From Epichloe hybrida (taxonomy: Eukaryota; Ascomycota; Sordariomycetes; Hypocreales; Clavicipitaceae): a stretch of 64,000 nt of DNA. The DNA is taken from the NCBI GenBank assembly GCA_019022495.1, contig JAFEKR010000007.1, positions 1,860,001 through 1,924,000 on the forward strand. The letters are read 5' to 3'. The notes beneath the pieces were generated by a model. The model made no database searches and was not told the DNA's origin. It saw nothing but the letters and a program-made list of their open reading frames with translations. A program made the position numbers and the translations under genes. This document shows positions 22,206-33,161 of this stretch, one piece after another. The first letter of the stretch is position 1. Each line of letters begins with the position of its first letter.

Positions 22206-23715
22206 TCACATATCGTCGAGTTTCTTATTGGCCAGGCCAATCTTGTTCTTGTCCACGTCAAACGCAACAAAGACGGCCTTGAGCATCACGTCCCCCAGAA
22301 CAGTGACGTCCATGTCCTGGGCACTTTGCATGCCGCCCCAGCACAAGGACGGGTCGGAATTGATGGGTCCGTAGTTGAGATATGTGCCTGGAATGCGGAG
22401 GACGTGTTCTGTGGAGGGGAGCTTGAAGAGGAGATCGGGGAGGGAGTCGGCCTGCGAACAGGGGAACATGTATGCTTTGGAGAGGGGGGAGGCACTGCTT
22501 TGGACGCCGGGAATGGAGAGCCAGTATCTGCTGGCGAGGGGGTCGGGCAGGAACATGAGGGATGTGCCTGTGTCGATGGTGGCTTGGAAGCGGTGGTACA
22601 TCCACATGGGGTGGTCGTCCTTCCAGGCCGTGAGGTCGAGGTCGATGTCCCAGTGGGGGCTGTCGGATCGAGACGCCAGCCAGGTCATGTTGTCCGAGGG
22701 AATAGACTCGTTGATGTACCCAAAGTCGAAGCGGCTTGGGCCGTTTCTGCGCAAGTCGACCGTGAAGATGGGCCTGTGAAGATGCGGCCGGAGGATGGAG
22801 AGGAAGGACGGCGTAGGGGGCGTGATATTATTGGGGAGGCGTTTGGCGAGGCCCATGATGCCGCTGATGGCGAGTTCGGTTTCGAACCGCGGAGCCATGA
22901 TCTGCGCGGATTCGATCGTTGCGTTGGGGACGCGGAAGCCGCCTAGGAGGAGGGTGTCATGGTACACGATGCCTGTGGCTGTGGTTCCGTCAACTGCAGG
23001 TAGCCGTTTGTTAGCGGGAGTTTTGTCCAACAACACGCTATTTTCCATTCTCAGGTGCGCGACATCCAGAGGACGGCATGGGAATCTCACGGTATTCAAC
23101 ACCCCAAACGGCCTTGTCGATGCGCCTAGCTGTCTTGGACGAATCTGGCTTATATCGCGGTGCCCAGGGGCCTTGGTCGTTGACGCGGTAGATTGTATCG
23201 GACGATTGGACCCAGCTGGCATGGATGAATATCAGCACGCCTGTTTCATATTCCTCAACATTGAATTGGGTGACCAGCTGGGAAGCATATACGAACACAT
23301 CGGACGATCCCGTGTCCAAGATCATCTTTAGTTTCTGAGGAGGCGTCCCAAACTCGACCTCGGTGATGTAAGCCTGGTCATGAACAATGGGTCTGGCTCC
23401 AGCACTGCCCTCTTTTTTCCCCCATTCAGCAGAATAGCCAAACAAGTTAGTCCCCATGCGTCTCGTGATAGGCAATGATGTATCAGTTGGAGACTCACCA
23501 CCTTCAGCGAGAGCACTCTTGCCCAGAGACGCCTTGGAAGCGCTGCTCCCCCAGCGGCCATGGGCAGCAGCCCAGTCAGAGGCAAAATCTCGCCGCTGAT
23601 CATTCTTGGGCCTCGCTTCCAGAGAGAAACTGCGCTTCGAGGGGCCGTGTGCTGGCACCGTGGCGCCGAAGACGTGGGCGACGAGGGTGGCGGCGAGGAT
23701 GGGAAACGTCTTCAT
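22206..23715 (-). CDS. Secreted pepsin-like aspartic protease (family A1)
   Basis: A1 proteases cleave peptide bonds with two catalytic Asp residues at acid pH. The coding exons are 23297-23715, 23091-23215 and 22206-22993, giving 443 aa; the introns are 23216-23296 and 22994-23090. The N-terminus MKTFPILAATLVAHVFGATV is a signal peptide followed by a propeptide. The first active site is DTGSSDV (split by the intron after GATGT) and continues WVQSSDTIYRVNDQGPWAPR; the second is ATIDTGTSLMFLPDP, near residue 320. GIMGLAKRLP and the C-terminal VLGDVMLKAVFVAFDVDKNK are typical A1 strands. A further 87-bp intron (23412-23498: GTGAGT donor, GACTAAC branch, AAAAAAG acceptor) may be removed without changing frame, giving 414 aa. 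The flap tyrosine region is not a clean match (AVWGVEYLDGTTATG). Confidence 0.9.
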
Positions 23716-24520
23716 GGTGTTGAAAGGGGGGGGGGGGAGGGCTGCTTTTCAAAAGTGTCCGAAGGACAAAAGGAGTGTACTTGTCTTTTTTCTTTATCTT
23801 TTTCTTCTTCTTCCCCTTTTCCACAACAAAAGACAGAGTAAATGAGTGAGTGAGCTGCGGGCTACAGAAATGACTGTCGGAAGGGAAACTGGATCTGGAT
23901 CTGCGAGCTGAAGATTCGGCGATTGACCCAAAAAGGTGGAATAGCGAGCGTTTGATGATGAAACAGTAAGAAGAATGGACGCGAGCACAATGGCTTTGAG
24001 CTCAACAACTGTGACTCTATCCGACGGGCCAACAGTTGCGGCCAAGAACTCGAGTCACTCACAGCCGGTGGCAGCTGCCATGGATGCACGTACTCCAGCA
24101 CCAGTACCTCCCTACACACACATGGACTACTGCGATTATCTTGTTCCATACAAAGAACTATTTACGCTTGTGAGAGGCTTGTACTGCGTGGGCGGGTTGG
24201 GTCAAGGATCCCATGTGCGTAATTAATTGCCTGGCGTGCAACCACATCGGTAGCACTCGAGAAGAGGTGATACCAAACTCGAGTAACTTCACACCCTACG
24301 ATCTACGAGATCTTCCGAACACGTTACTCCCGAACACGTTACTCCAACGCGGTTCAGCTTCATGCATGAATCTTGGGGTCAGCGCTGCACCACGGTAATC
24401 GTGAAAAAAAAAACCCCCCCGTGCCGTCTCGATGATCTAAACCTTTGTAGTTTATTCATGCTTTCTCTGCCTCTTGTACATATATACACATTGCCATCAT
24501 GATACTTCACATCTCCCAGT
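23716..24520. other. Promoter of the aspartic protease and 3' flank of LHS1
   Basis: Pyrimidine/purine-rich tracts lie just upstream of the protease start (23725-23830 on the plus strand). A direct repeat CCGAACACGTTACTCC occurs twice in tandem near 24315-24344. No gene is supported. Confidence 0.55.
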
Positions 24521-27500
24521 CTACAACTCGTCATGGCCGGGCTTAGCCCCAGCCCCCTTCTGGTCCGCCTCCTTGTCCGCCGTCTCTTGTCCAAACTTTT
24601 GTTTCTCCTCCATCTCCTTGACTTTCTTGAGCAACTCTTCCATTTGCTCCGGGGTGAAGCGCTCCCCACCAGTGGGCTCCTCTGCATCCCCGCTCTTCTT
24701 TGACTTGACCTTCTTTTTTCCATTCTTGCTGGCCTTCTTGGCCTTGGTGTCAAAGTTGCGGACAGCTTTGAGTGTCAAGTCCATACGAACCTTGTCAAGC
24801 TTGCGCGTCTTATCTGTGAGATCCTTGACAAGGAGGACGGGGTCGGCGGTTTCGGCCAGTTTGCCTTGCTTTTCCTCCATGTCTTTTAACCAATCTTCGG
24901 TCGACTTGCGAAGCGTCTCTAATTCCTTAAGCTCTTCCTTTGAGAACAGAGGGGGCACGGAACCAGCGGGCTCCTTTTCCGCCTTTCCACCCTTCTTGGT
25001 GGCCTGGGCTGCGTCATCATCCTCGAGGCCGTCAAACTCGCCCGCTGATGTCTCTGAAGTGGCCGAAGTGGTTGCTGATTCGCTGGCGCTTGCAGCAGAG
25101 GCTGTAGCTTGCCACTCCTCATGCTCCGCAATCTGCTTGTGGATTCCGTCGATGTAGTCGCCGGTTTGCTTCAAAACGTCCCTGAGCGAAGTGATCTTGG
25201 CCGGCCGCTTCTCGGCTTCCTCAATCCTGGTCTGGACAGGGACAACAATGTCCTGGAGAATCTTGAGCTTGGCCTTGAGGGCTTCCTTGGTGGCTTCGGC
25301 GCCGTCCTCGTTCAGCCAGTCACCAATTTCGCTGGCCTTCTCAGCTAATGCAGTACGCTCCTTCTGGGTAGACGAAGCGATGAAGCTTTCTGATTCGAGA
25401 AGATCTCGGATCTTGTACGTGTATTCTTCGAGCTGGTTAAGAGCTTCCTCACGCTGCAATCGGGCCTTGTCAGAGGCTGCAAAAGCTTTGAGTCTATCCT
25501 TGGCCTTGGTCAATTCAGCCTTTGGCAGTCCTGGTACGCCAGCCTTTTCCAATTCGGTCTCGACTGGGATGGAAACAATCTGCCTCTTCTTGACCTCCTT
25601 GGTCTCTTCAGTAGGCGCCCCTGGCTCCGAGACGCTGGAAGAGGTCGCAGGTTTAGAGCCGGCAGACGTGGCGGACGACTTGGCATCTTCCTTCATAGCT
25701 TCCTCAGAGCCCTCAGGCTGATTTGCGTCGACCTTTTCGCTGTCACCGTTGAGTGGCTGCTGGTCTTTCTTGCCACCAAACCCAAAGAGGTTCTTGACGC
25801 CATCAACAAGGCGCTCCGTGACGGTCACTTCAGCTTCGCACTCGACTGCAGCCCTTGCCACCTGGACTTCGCCATTCTCCGCACTCAGCTTGACGCCAAG
25901 CTTGAAGACAATCTCGGATTCTATGCAAGAAGGATACTTCTCCTTCATGGCAGCCACAGTCGCAGTTAGGTTCTTGGTCACCAAGGACGCAGTCTCTCGG
26001 TCCTCGGAGCCAACCTGCTGATAAAAAGTAAGAGCGAAATTTTCCTGGTCGTTGAAGGTCATCTCCTTGGGAACTCCGCCGAGAGGTGAGCTGGCAGTCC
26101 ACAGACGCTGTCGCTGTGGCTTTTTGCTGTTCGCTCGTTTTAAGCCGGAAGCGTACATGGGCCCCTCGGAGATTCTGATCTCCTTGACGCGGAAGCTAGG
26201 ACTGAGCTCGGCAGCACGGAAACCAGCTCCGAACACGGCAGCCTCGTCCGAGTTGACGTTGGATCGAAGCTTGTCCGAAGAGCCAACAGCCTTCTCTAGA
26301 GCCTTCTGCACAAACGGTGTGCGTGTGGCACCTCCATGCAGAATGACCGAGGCCAACTCATTTGGATCAAGGCCAGACATCTCGATGGCGTCGTTGATAA
26401 CGGCGCCTATTCTTTCAGCATGACCCTCAGCCATGGTCTCAAACTCAGCACGTGTAACCTTGTATTTGAAGTCGACATCCTCGTAAAGACCCTCAAAACT
26501 TGCTTGCGTATTCTGGTTGGCGCTCAAGACATGCCGAACTCGCTCGGCTTCCTTGCCAATCTTTGCCATGGCACGTCCATGTGCCTTGAACTCTTCGGCG
26601 GTGGCAGAGATCTTTTGAGCTTCCTTGGATTCGATGAATTGAGACACCATATCGTCCATGATCAAGGAGTTGAGTGAATCACCGCCCAGAGTTCTGTCCC
26701 AACCGCTGCCCAGAACATGAACCTCTTGCACAGTCTTGTTGAACTTTCCGATATCCTTGACGGTGCGGCTCTGGAATCGCATTACGGAGGCGCTGGTAGA
26801 CCCAGCACCCATGTCGAAAATAAGATGATATTCCGGCTTCTCACCTGCGTTGATGTTGGGGAACTGTCGGCTGGTAGCGTAGTTCAAGCCCACAGCCAGT
26901 CCATCACTGACCAGACTCAGAACCTTGAGGCCAGCCAACTCGGCCGCCAACTGGACAGCCCGCTTTTCCTCCACCGTGTAGAAAGGAGGAACAGTCAGGA
27001 CGATGGAACGAACCGACGAACCATCGCCGGCCGTAGCTTCTGCGTTCTTCTGCACACTCTGGAGCTCCATAGCCAACAGTTCCTCGACCATCCAGGCATC
27101 CTCTTCCGGCGTAAATGCACCCGACTTGAAAGCAGCGGTGTTGCGGGTGGCATGAGCCTTCAATTGAAGTGCCGGATGTCGAGAAGCATATTCTTTTATA
27201 GCGGCATTGTCAATGGGGAGACCGAGGAGCGTCTTCAGGTTCGGGTAGACATCGCCAGGATATCGCGCGGCGAGTGCCATGGCATCCGCACCATATAATC
27301 GTTCGGGGAACTGGCCCGACTTGGGGCCCGACTTGGAGGGCTTGAATGCGACGGCAGAAGTTTCTTTTCGTCGAGAATCTTTGGTCAGGACAATCTCGAG
27401 TGGAATACCTGGCTTCACCAAGGCAGCTTTGATAAACTCGGTGCCCAGGTCGACGCCGAGCACAGCCACCGCCGCAAAAACATTGGCGGAGAAGAGAAAG

Positions 27501-27547
27501 ATGGCTCCGAGGAGAATCTTCAATGGCGATAGCGGTGAAGATGCCAT
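24521..27547 (-). CDS. LHS1: ER-lumenal Hsp70-related chaperone Lhs1 (GRP170/HYOU1 type)
   Basis: Lhs1/GRP170 is a large Hsp70-like protein of the ER lumen that acts as nucleotide-exchange factor for BiP/Kar2 and as a holdase. It is encoded by a single exon of 1008 codons. ATG 27547 is followed by a signal peptide (PLKILLGAIFLFSANVFAAV), then the ATPase domain beginning VLGVDLGTEFIKAALVKPGI. Other Hsp70 signatures are IVLTVPPFYTVEEKRAVQLA, LIFDMGAGSTSASVMRFQ and ASVILHGGATRTPFVQKAL. After a shortened substrate-binding beta domain comes a long acidic, Lys/Glu-rich helical extension typical of Hsp110/GRP170. The protein ends in HDEL, the ER-retrieval signal, which settles the compartment. An in-frame opening continues upstream, but the signal peptide fixes the start. 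Confidence 0.96.
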   Translation of the reverse strand: MASSPLSPLKILLGAIFLFSANVFAAVAVLGVDLGTEFIKAALVKPGIPLEIVLTKDSRRKETSAVAFKPSKSGPKSGQFPERLYGADAMALAARYPGDVYPNLKTLLGLPIDNAAIKEYASRHPALQLKAHATRNTAAFKSGAFTPEEDAWMVEELLAMELQSVQKNAEATAGDGSSVRSIVLTVPPFYTVEEKRAVQLAAELAGLKVLSLVSDGLAVGLNYATSRQFPNINAGEKPEYHLIFDMGAGSTSASVMRFQSRTVKDIGKFNKTVQEVHVLGSGWDRTLGGDSLNSLIMDDMVSQFIESKEAQKISATAEEFKAHGRAMAKIGKEAERVRHVLSANQNTQASFEGLYEDVDFKYKVTRAEFETMAEGHAERIGAVINDAIEMSGLDPNELASVILHGGATRTPFVQKALEKAVGSSDKLRSNVNSDEAAVFGAGFRAAELSPSFRVKEIRISEGPMYASGLKRANSKKPQRQRLWTASSPLGGVPKEMTFNDQENFALTFYQQVGSEDRETASLVTKNLTATVAAMKEKYPSCIESEIVFKLGVKLSAENGEVQVARAAVECEAEVTVTERLVDGVKNLFGFGGKKDQQPLNGDSEKVDANQPEGSEEAMKEDAKSSATSAGSKPATSSSVSEPGAPTEETKEVKKRQIVSIPVETELEKAGVPGLPKAELTKAKDRLKAFAASDKARLQREEALNQLEEYTYKIRDLLESESFIASSTQKERTALAEKASEIGDWLNEDGAEATKEALKAKLKILQDIVVPVQTRIEEAEKRPAKITSLRDVLKQTGDYIDGIHKQIAEHEEWQATASAASASESATTSATSETSAGEFDGLEDDDAAQATKKGGKAEKEPAGSVPPLFSKEELKELETLRKSTEDWLKDMEEKQGKLAETADPVLLVKDLTDKTRKLDKVRMDLTLKAVRNFDTKAKKASKNGKKKVKSKKSGDAEEPTGGERFTPEQMEELLKKVKEMEEKQKFGQETADKEADQKGAGAKPGHDEL

Positions 27548-28485
27548 GTTGGGCGGGTGATTTGCAGAGAACTGCTCCAAATAATTCAGCGACGCATCAA
27601 CACTCGGTGTGTATCCGCCAGTATATCTGCTTTCGCTCGTGCAATGCGTCGAAGGGGAGATTCCACAAAAGAACAAAACGAAGAAAGGAAAAATAAAAAT
27701 AAACAGGAAGACGTTTGAGCGCCAAATAGGGCCAAAGTTAGTTGGCTCACAAACTTGTGTGGTCGGCGGAGATTTAAGGTTAGGATCACTGTAAATTCAA
27801 GAAGGTTGATGTGGCCTCTTGTTAATATGTCATGACAACCCCACTTGTCACTTTCCGTCCACCTGTCCTTTTTATTAGCACCGCCCATTCCAAGTCAAGG
27901 CTGACGTCCGCGGCCCCGATAAGAGCTGCCTCGCCCACAAATCGAGCTCCGATAAGGGTTCTTGTGGAAACGTTCAGATCACCTGCGAGGCTGAACCGCT
28001 CAATTGATGCATACGAGCAAAACCACTGCCCGAGCTCCCCATAATCCCAGAATCAAGCAAGCAACTCGCATGAGCAAGTCAATGGCAGCTTTGGAGCCCT
28101 AAGCTATGAGAGGATCGAGTTGAAATATCGTCATGGCCGTCATGCCATTCTCATATGCTTTTTCTATTCTGTTGATACAAGCCCAATCCGACCCCTTCAC
28201 GAGGGATTCTACCTACACAAACATCTCCTTTCCGTAGGCGATGCCATATTTCCGAGCACGCCGCAGCCACTGCTGTGAAACACCAATCTGATAGCTATGG
28301 TGATTGCGCTCAGAGAGTCCAAATGCGATGCGATGCGATGTCCCAATGTCCACTGTCTGCCCTGTCCCCCCAAAACCGGCTAGAAACCCGCCGAACGCCA
28401 CCATGACATGATGTACAGATTGCCATTTGCTATGATTGCAACCAAAGACTCAAAATATGGCACAAACATTTTGTTCGCGAGAAAA
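27548..28485. other. LHS1 promoter and 3' flank of the YAG7-like gene
   Basis: This is about 0.9 kb without a supported gene. A 63-codon minus-strand ORF (28213-28404) directly follows the RGG gene and is most likely its 3' UTR. Unfolded-protein-response elements would be expected near LHS1, but I did not identify a convincing one. Confidence 0.5.
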
Positions 28486-30102
28486 TTAAGACGACTCCTC
28501 ATTTCGGCGAGGTCGGGAGGGCATTCCGCCGCGCCCACGGCCTCGCCCACGACCGTCTCCGCGATGGCCACCACGGCCACGGTGCTCTCCTCGTCCACGG
28601 CCTCGCCAGGTACCATTGCCCTCGCGTTCCTGACGGCTCTTGTTGCGCTGAACCGGATGGAACCCATCGCCGGAGCCAGCGGGGGTGGCCTGTAGTCTCT
28701 GAAGTTAGCTGCGCTGGCCACGCTGGGAACCGCTGTCGGAAAAAGAAGAAAAAAAAAGACCTCTCGGGAGAGAAAAAAAAAAAAAAAAACAAGCTCACCT
28801 GTTTGACCGGCTCGGGCTGGTCATCCGCCCAAGACTGCGACTGAGTGACATCACCCGCAGAAGGTGTGCCATTAAGCCCAGTCTCGGTTTCCGATGCATC
28901 ATGCGGCACCTTTACTTCCACCCACTCCTGCGAAGCCGAAAGACCATTCTCGGTATCCCATTGGGGTTCAGCTACAGCGTTGGCAGCATCATCAGCGACA
29001 CTGGCATGAGCAAGTCCCTGTCCGGTAGAATCCGAAACAGCTTGTTCCCCCGTTGTAGACGCATCGCCAGCAGCAACCTCGGTGGCAGCAGCGGCCTCAG
29101 GAGACGTCCCTTCAAGTTGCTGGGCGGCTCCGCTGTACAATGGGGTCTTGTAGTTCTCAGCGAGAGTTTTGACGACAGAATCTTGGGGTCGTGTCAGTGA
29201 AAGTTTCTCGAGTGGATGAGCAAGTTTCAGATCAATCGAAATACTCACAAGTCGTTTGCAGCTCTTCGCCAGGGACACTCAATACTTTGTCATCCGTCCC
29301 CTGCACGAGCTTCAGCATAGAGGAAACAGCACTGTCATCGCCCGCGTAGATGGCCAGCAGCACCCCCTCAATAGCCTGGCTTTCGTCCGACTCGGGATCG
29401 TTAGCTTCCTCGCGACGGTAAGCTGCGAGCCTCAAGAATTGCGACAAGGCCAGAAGATTGTCCTTCAAGGACTGCTGGAAGCCGGCTTTGGCTTCGCTAA
29501 CGGCATCTTCCTTCAGTTGGCCAAGAGACTTTTCCCACTCGGCCTTCTCTGCTGCGGCACGTGAGCGGTAGTGCTCATGGAGTTTCTGGTATTGCGCCAA
29601 CTGCTCCTCCGTCTGAGCCAACTGAGCCTGCAAAGCAGGCTTTTTCTCAATCTGGGCCTTTTGGTCGGCATTGATCACCTTGGAAGCAACCAATTCGTCG
29701 AGGGACTTGCCAGCATGCTGGCGAAGGAGGGAGTCGGTTTTCGAAGCATTGGTCTTTAAGAACGCCTAGTTAGCAAACATGGCTTGCCCCCTGTTGTAGG
29801 CGGCCGCTCAGGCGAGGCCCTTGTCAATGAGCACCCAATAGTGACCTACAATTTTCTTGTTCAAGTTGCGGATATTCCTGTTTATTTACTGTCAGCTACA
29901 TGTCGCTTCATTCTGTAGGAAGAACTAAGGGATTTGGGTACTTCTGAAGCTCCTTGATGTACGGGTTATCGTAGCTCTCGTCTTGCGAATCGGCAGCAGC
30001 ACCAGAGCCAACACTGGGGGCAGGTGAATTGACGCGTTCAATGGCGCTGGCAAGCTTATTTTTGGATCCCTTGGGGGCGGATTGGGTCGCAGCTGCAGCC
30101 AT
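28486..30102 (-). CDS. YAG7-like dimerisation / RGG-box protein
   Basis: Five exons (29942-30102, 29850-29877, 29249-29753, 28799-29181, 28486-28689) join to 426 aa; exon 2 is only 28 bp. The N-terminus is a low-complexity Ala/Ser linker. It is followed by YIKELQKNIRNLNKKI, then SLDELVASKVINADQKAQ and a Gln/Glu coiled coil (QLAQTEEQLAQYQKLHEHYR), then an alpha-helical region (LLALSQFLRLAAYRREEAND) like the YAG7-type dimerisation domain described for fungal proteins. Acidic Ser/Ala-rich repeats come next. The last exon reads DGFHPVQRNKSRQEREGNG and then about nine RG/RGG repeats (WRGRGRGEHRGRGGHRGDGR), an RNA-binding RGG box. I infer an RNA-associated cytoplasmic role. The family label is from memory of domain order and should be tested. 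Confidence 0.75.
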
Positions 30103-30990
30103 TTCTGACTTGTCTACTATAATGAGTAGGTGGGGAAAGTTGTGGTGCTGTTGGAAGGGCAGGGCTCGACAGGCGAAGCTGGCTGTGATTGTGCTGTCAC
30201 GGTTTTGTCGTGTTGATTAGTGTGCGGATGGTGGCAGTCGACCTGGAGGTAGAGTTCAAAAATTAAGAGGGTTGATGGACCAAAGAGGGGATCAGGTAGA
30301 GTGAGACGGAGAAAGTATTGGTTATAACAGGAAGCGTGAAGCTGGTAGGGTTCACAGGGTGCGGGAGGTTGCCCTCCCCCCTGCACAGCCAGCTGGGAGG
30401 ATGAGCTGTGCGGCGCGACCCCAGCTGCCCACAGCTAACACTCCGTGGAAACAGGCAGAATCACAGCTCTGGGTGAGGGCCTGCTTGGTGGACAAGACAG
30501 TGTGCCCACCAGCGCCACAAGCGTCAAAAGCGTCACAATTGTATCGATTTTTTACTAGTCCATCGTTACTTTCGTCTGTTCATCATCTCTTTCCACCTTC
30601 GTCTCTGCAAACACAGGGTAAGTAGCTCCATTCATTTGCTTGCTACTGCTGGTAGTCTCGTGCCCATCCAATCCACCGCCGCTCAAAACAGTCTTCAGGG
30701 TTGTGGCAAACGGCGCCCAGATAATCGCGACCTGTTCCACGCCTCTGTCTCCCGTGTACCAGGTCCAGCACTTCGATGCGCCCAATCAAGAACGTGACGT
30801 GCATCCTATAACTTTTGAATATATGCTTGGAGCGATACCAAGGCCACGGCTTGTTCACAGGCCCATGCAATTGCGGCTGTCCCATTTGAACAGGTTTTTC
30901 TGCGTGCATATATATGACCTCCACGATCAAGATGAGTTCCTTGCCTGGCTCTGTTGTTCAGTCATCGGATCCTGTATCAACGCTGCTTCT
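30103..30990. other. Promoter of the YAG7-like gene and 3' flank of the CENP-W-like gene
   Basis: Both neighbours are on the minus strand. A plus-strand 202-codon opening (30640-31248) runs antisense through part of this segment and the CENP-W-like gene; it lacks an ATG-led conserved product and is not accepted as a gene. Confidence 0.5.
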
Positions 30991-31417
30991 TCAGCCCTTG
31001 AATTTGGCCAGGGTATCCTACACGGCTTCATTAGTTCTCCCGACTGTCATGGAGATTGTATGTGTGCTGAGTGCGCTTACTCGAGTAACCTTGTTCACAC
31101 TCCTGCCCGTCAATCCTCGTTCACCAGAGTGCTTCGCGTAGATGGCGGCTTCTTTCACAAGACTGTTCCACGGTCAATATTGTATTTATTACATATCGAT
31201 GCCATGTATATATATCGGCTGGAAGGAGGGAAGCATACGTCTCCATGAAAAGGACATAATTTAAAAAAATCTATCGATTTCGTCAGTGTCGTATATCGTT
31301 GCGGGACACGTTGGCACGCACAGTGACATCTGCACTCTTCTTGATAGCCATATTCGAATGCGCTTTGACAATTTTCTTGACAGTGGCCCTCGGATAGGCC
31401 TTCTTGCCCATAGCCAT
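30991..31417 (-). CDS. CENP-W-like histone-fold centromere protein
   Basis: CENP-W pairs with CENP-T through a histone fold and is part of the inner kinetochore. Four small exons, 31322-31417, 31239-31270, 31081-31162 and 30991-31017, splice to 78 aa with all junctions in frame (donors GTGCGT, GTATGC, GTAAGC; acceptors ATAG, ACAG, GTAG). The product begins MAMGKKAYPRATVKKIVKAH, the conserved first helix. It continues KKSADVT, then from the 32-bp second exon IFLNYVLFME, then TLVKEAAIYAKHSGERGLTG and SVNKVTRDTLAKFKG at the C-terminus. This order and the total length match CENP-W and related short histone-fold proteins. No exon exceeds 32 codons. The start codon is 312 bp from that of prefoldin 4, on the other strand. 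CENP-S/X or transcription-factor histone folds are less likely because of the PRATVKKIVKAHS signature. Confidence 0.85.
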
Positions 31418-31729
31418 GATAGATTAAGGCTGAAAGCAATCGTTTCTCGGAACCAACGCGCTGTGCAAGGCAAAGCAATTTTTTGACGCGTCGTTGAACA
31501 GGGCGTGGAGTTGCGACGTGTTCGGGGCGTTCCGCGTTGTCACTGCCATAGAGTACAGTGCAGTTATCAAATGGTTGACCGTCAAGATACACAGTGCCCC
31601 CCCCCCCACCAGAGACTCGAAGCTCTTCTTGTGGGCGTGCGTAACAGTAATAGAGGGGTCACTTGGGTGCGAAAATGATTTTCTTTTACTGTCGAATAAT
31701 TTTGCAAATTAAGTCTTCTCTCCTTCGCA
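31418..31729. promoter_or_regulatory. Divergent promoter between CENP-W-like and prefoldin 4 genes
   Basis: These 312 bp separate two start codons facing away from each other. The segment has a C run at 31599-31608. Promoter function is inferred from position. Confidence 0.55.
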
Positions 31730-32399
31730 ATGGCATCATTAATGCAGCGTCGCATGGTAAGATCGAATACGCACCCGGCTTTGTGTCTCTTGCCCCTGAA
31801 CTACATCTTGGGCCGAGCTTTTTACCAGCACCTGCTGACACATTTGCGCAGCTATCCAAAGAGGATGAGCAGGCAGCCGGCGATGAAGTGGAAGTTCGAC
31901 GAGAAGACCAGGATAAGATCAACAAGTTCAGTCGTCTGCATCAAAGGGAGCTGGCCCTAGAAGAGCAGCTTAAGGGGAAGAGTGTAAGCATCCGGACGGG
32001 AGAGGAAACCGCTTCTTTCTGACCTTGCATCACGAGATTAGGAACTGATAAAGCTGATATTTTCTTGCAGAAGGAGAAGGAAGAACTGGACGATTTGTCG
32101 ACCGAATTAGAGCTTGCAGACGAGGACGAGAAAATTCAGTATATTATCCCAGTTTGATCAATTTTGCCCCGCGGAGCCTCGTGTTAACCAGTTTGTGTCA
32201 CGACAGATACAAAATCGGCGATGCATTCTTTCACATTCCACTAGAGCAAGCACAAGAGATGCTGGAGACGGCCACGACAAGAATAGAAGACGAGACGAGC
32301 GAATTGGAAGAAAAGATGAGCACGGTGCGCGAGGAGATGCAGCAGCTCAAGGTCGAGCTCTACGCAAGATTCGGAAGGCAAATCAACCTCGAGACATAG
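31730..32399 (+). CDS. GIM3: Prefoldin subunit 4
   Basis: Prefoldin is the hexameric cytosolic co-chaperone that hands unfolded actin and tubulin to the CCT/TRiC chaperonin; subunit 4 (Gim3/Pfd4) is of the beta class. Exons are 31730-31756, 31852-31983, 32071-32138 and 32207-32399, giving 139 aa with every junction in frame. The first exon has only nine codons (MASLMQRRM). The body shows QDKINKFSRLHQRELALEEQ (first helix), a hinge, EKIQYKIGDAFFHIPLEQAQ (the beta-hairpin core motif of subunit 4) and a C-terminal helix ending ELYARFGRQINLE, which is the canonical end of Pfd4. The length is close to the usual 125-140 residues. Confidence 0.95.
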
Positions 32400-33161
32400 A
32401 GGGGGAGAAGTTCAAGGGTAAAGGACAAGCTTTAGCCATGTCAAAAGCAAAGTATTTCTTCCTTCGAATTCCGTTTTCGCCGTCAGTCGTCCCCGCCTGA
32501 AGACGCATTTTGTGTGTATGAGCCGCCAACCTACTCCCCATTCGTCTCGGAAGGAGACACGTCATAACGGCGATCAAGAATTCCACCCATAAGCTCGAGA
32601 CATTTGGCGCCCGCAGTTTGCAGATTGCAGATTGCATCTTGCATCTTGCTCGTTGCGTGGTGACGTTCAGCATGTCTCACCACTTCGGTTCGCCTCGAGT
32701 CGCCCCTTTGCAAGGCACAATGAGAGGCCAAACTTGTATTGGGCAATTTGGCTCATGTTGTGTGCGGGGGACAAGGTCGGATTTGGTATTTTTCTCGGGC
32801 GATGATCCCGGCATTATACAGCAAAGTCCCCAAATTAATTAATTTTACTTACATCGTTGTACGAGAACTCCAGGACCAAGCTGTCAGCCATCTTCTGACA
32901 CAAGTCGGGTCGAGCATTCACTGGTTCTAACTTCGTTGCGCCTCTTCCATCGCGCCAATGTTGTTATTCGAAATCCATCCTTTCAGTCAATACATGCTGA
33001 TGATATATACTGTGATCTTTTTATCAACTTGGCGAACCCGATCTACCAAGGTTCTGAACTCTCAAAGCACATTTGTGGCAATGCTTTTGATAAATCGCCA
33101 GTTGAAACACAGGCAAACCGTATCTCTTATTTTGCGCCCAATTCATTAAGGCCTCATCATC
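32400..33161. other. Intergenic region, no gene seen
   Basis: This is the 3' flank of prefoldin 4 and the upstream region of the MFS gene. It has a short imperfect GCAGATT/GCATCTT repeat at about 32617-32650. No coding signal was found. Confidence 0.55.

Noticed and set aside
22326..22946. 206-codon plus-strand ORF
   Set aside because: Antisense shadow of the aspartic protease catalytic domain, which has clear motifs on the other strand.
28213..28404. 63-codon minus-strand ORF after the RGG gene
   Set aside because: It starts just past the stop of the YAG7-like gene and most likely lies in its 3' UTR; no homologue recognised.
30640..31248. 202-codon plus-strand ORF
   Set aside because: It is antisense to the well-supported CENP-W-like gene, and its product has no family resemblance.
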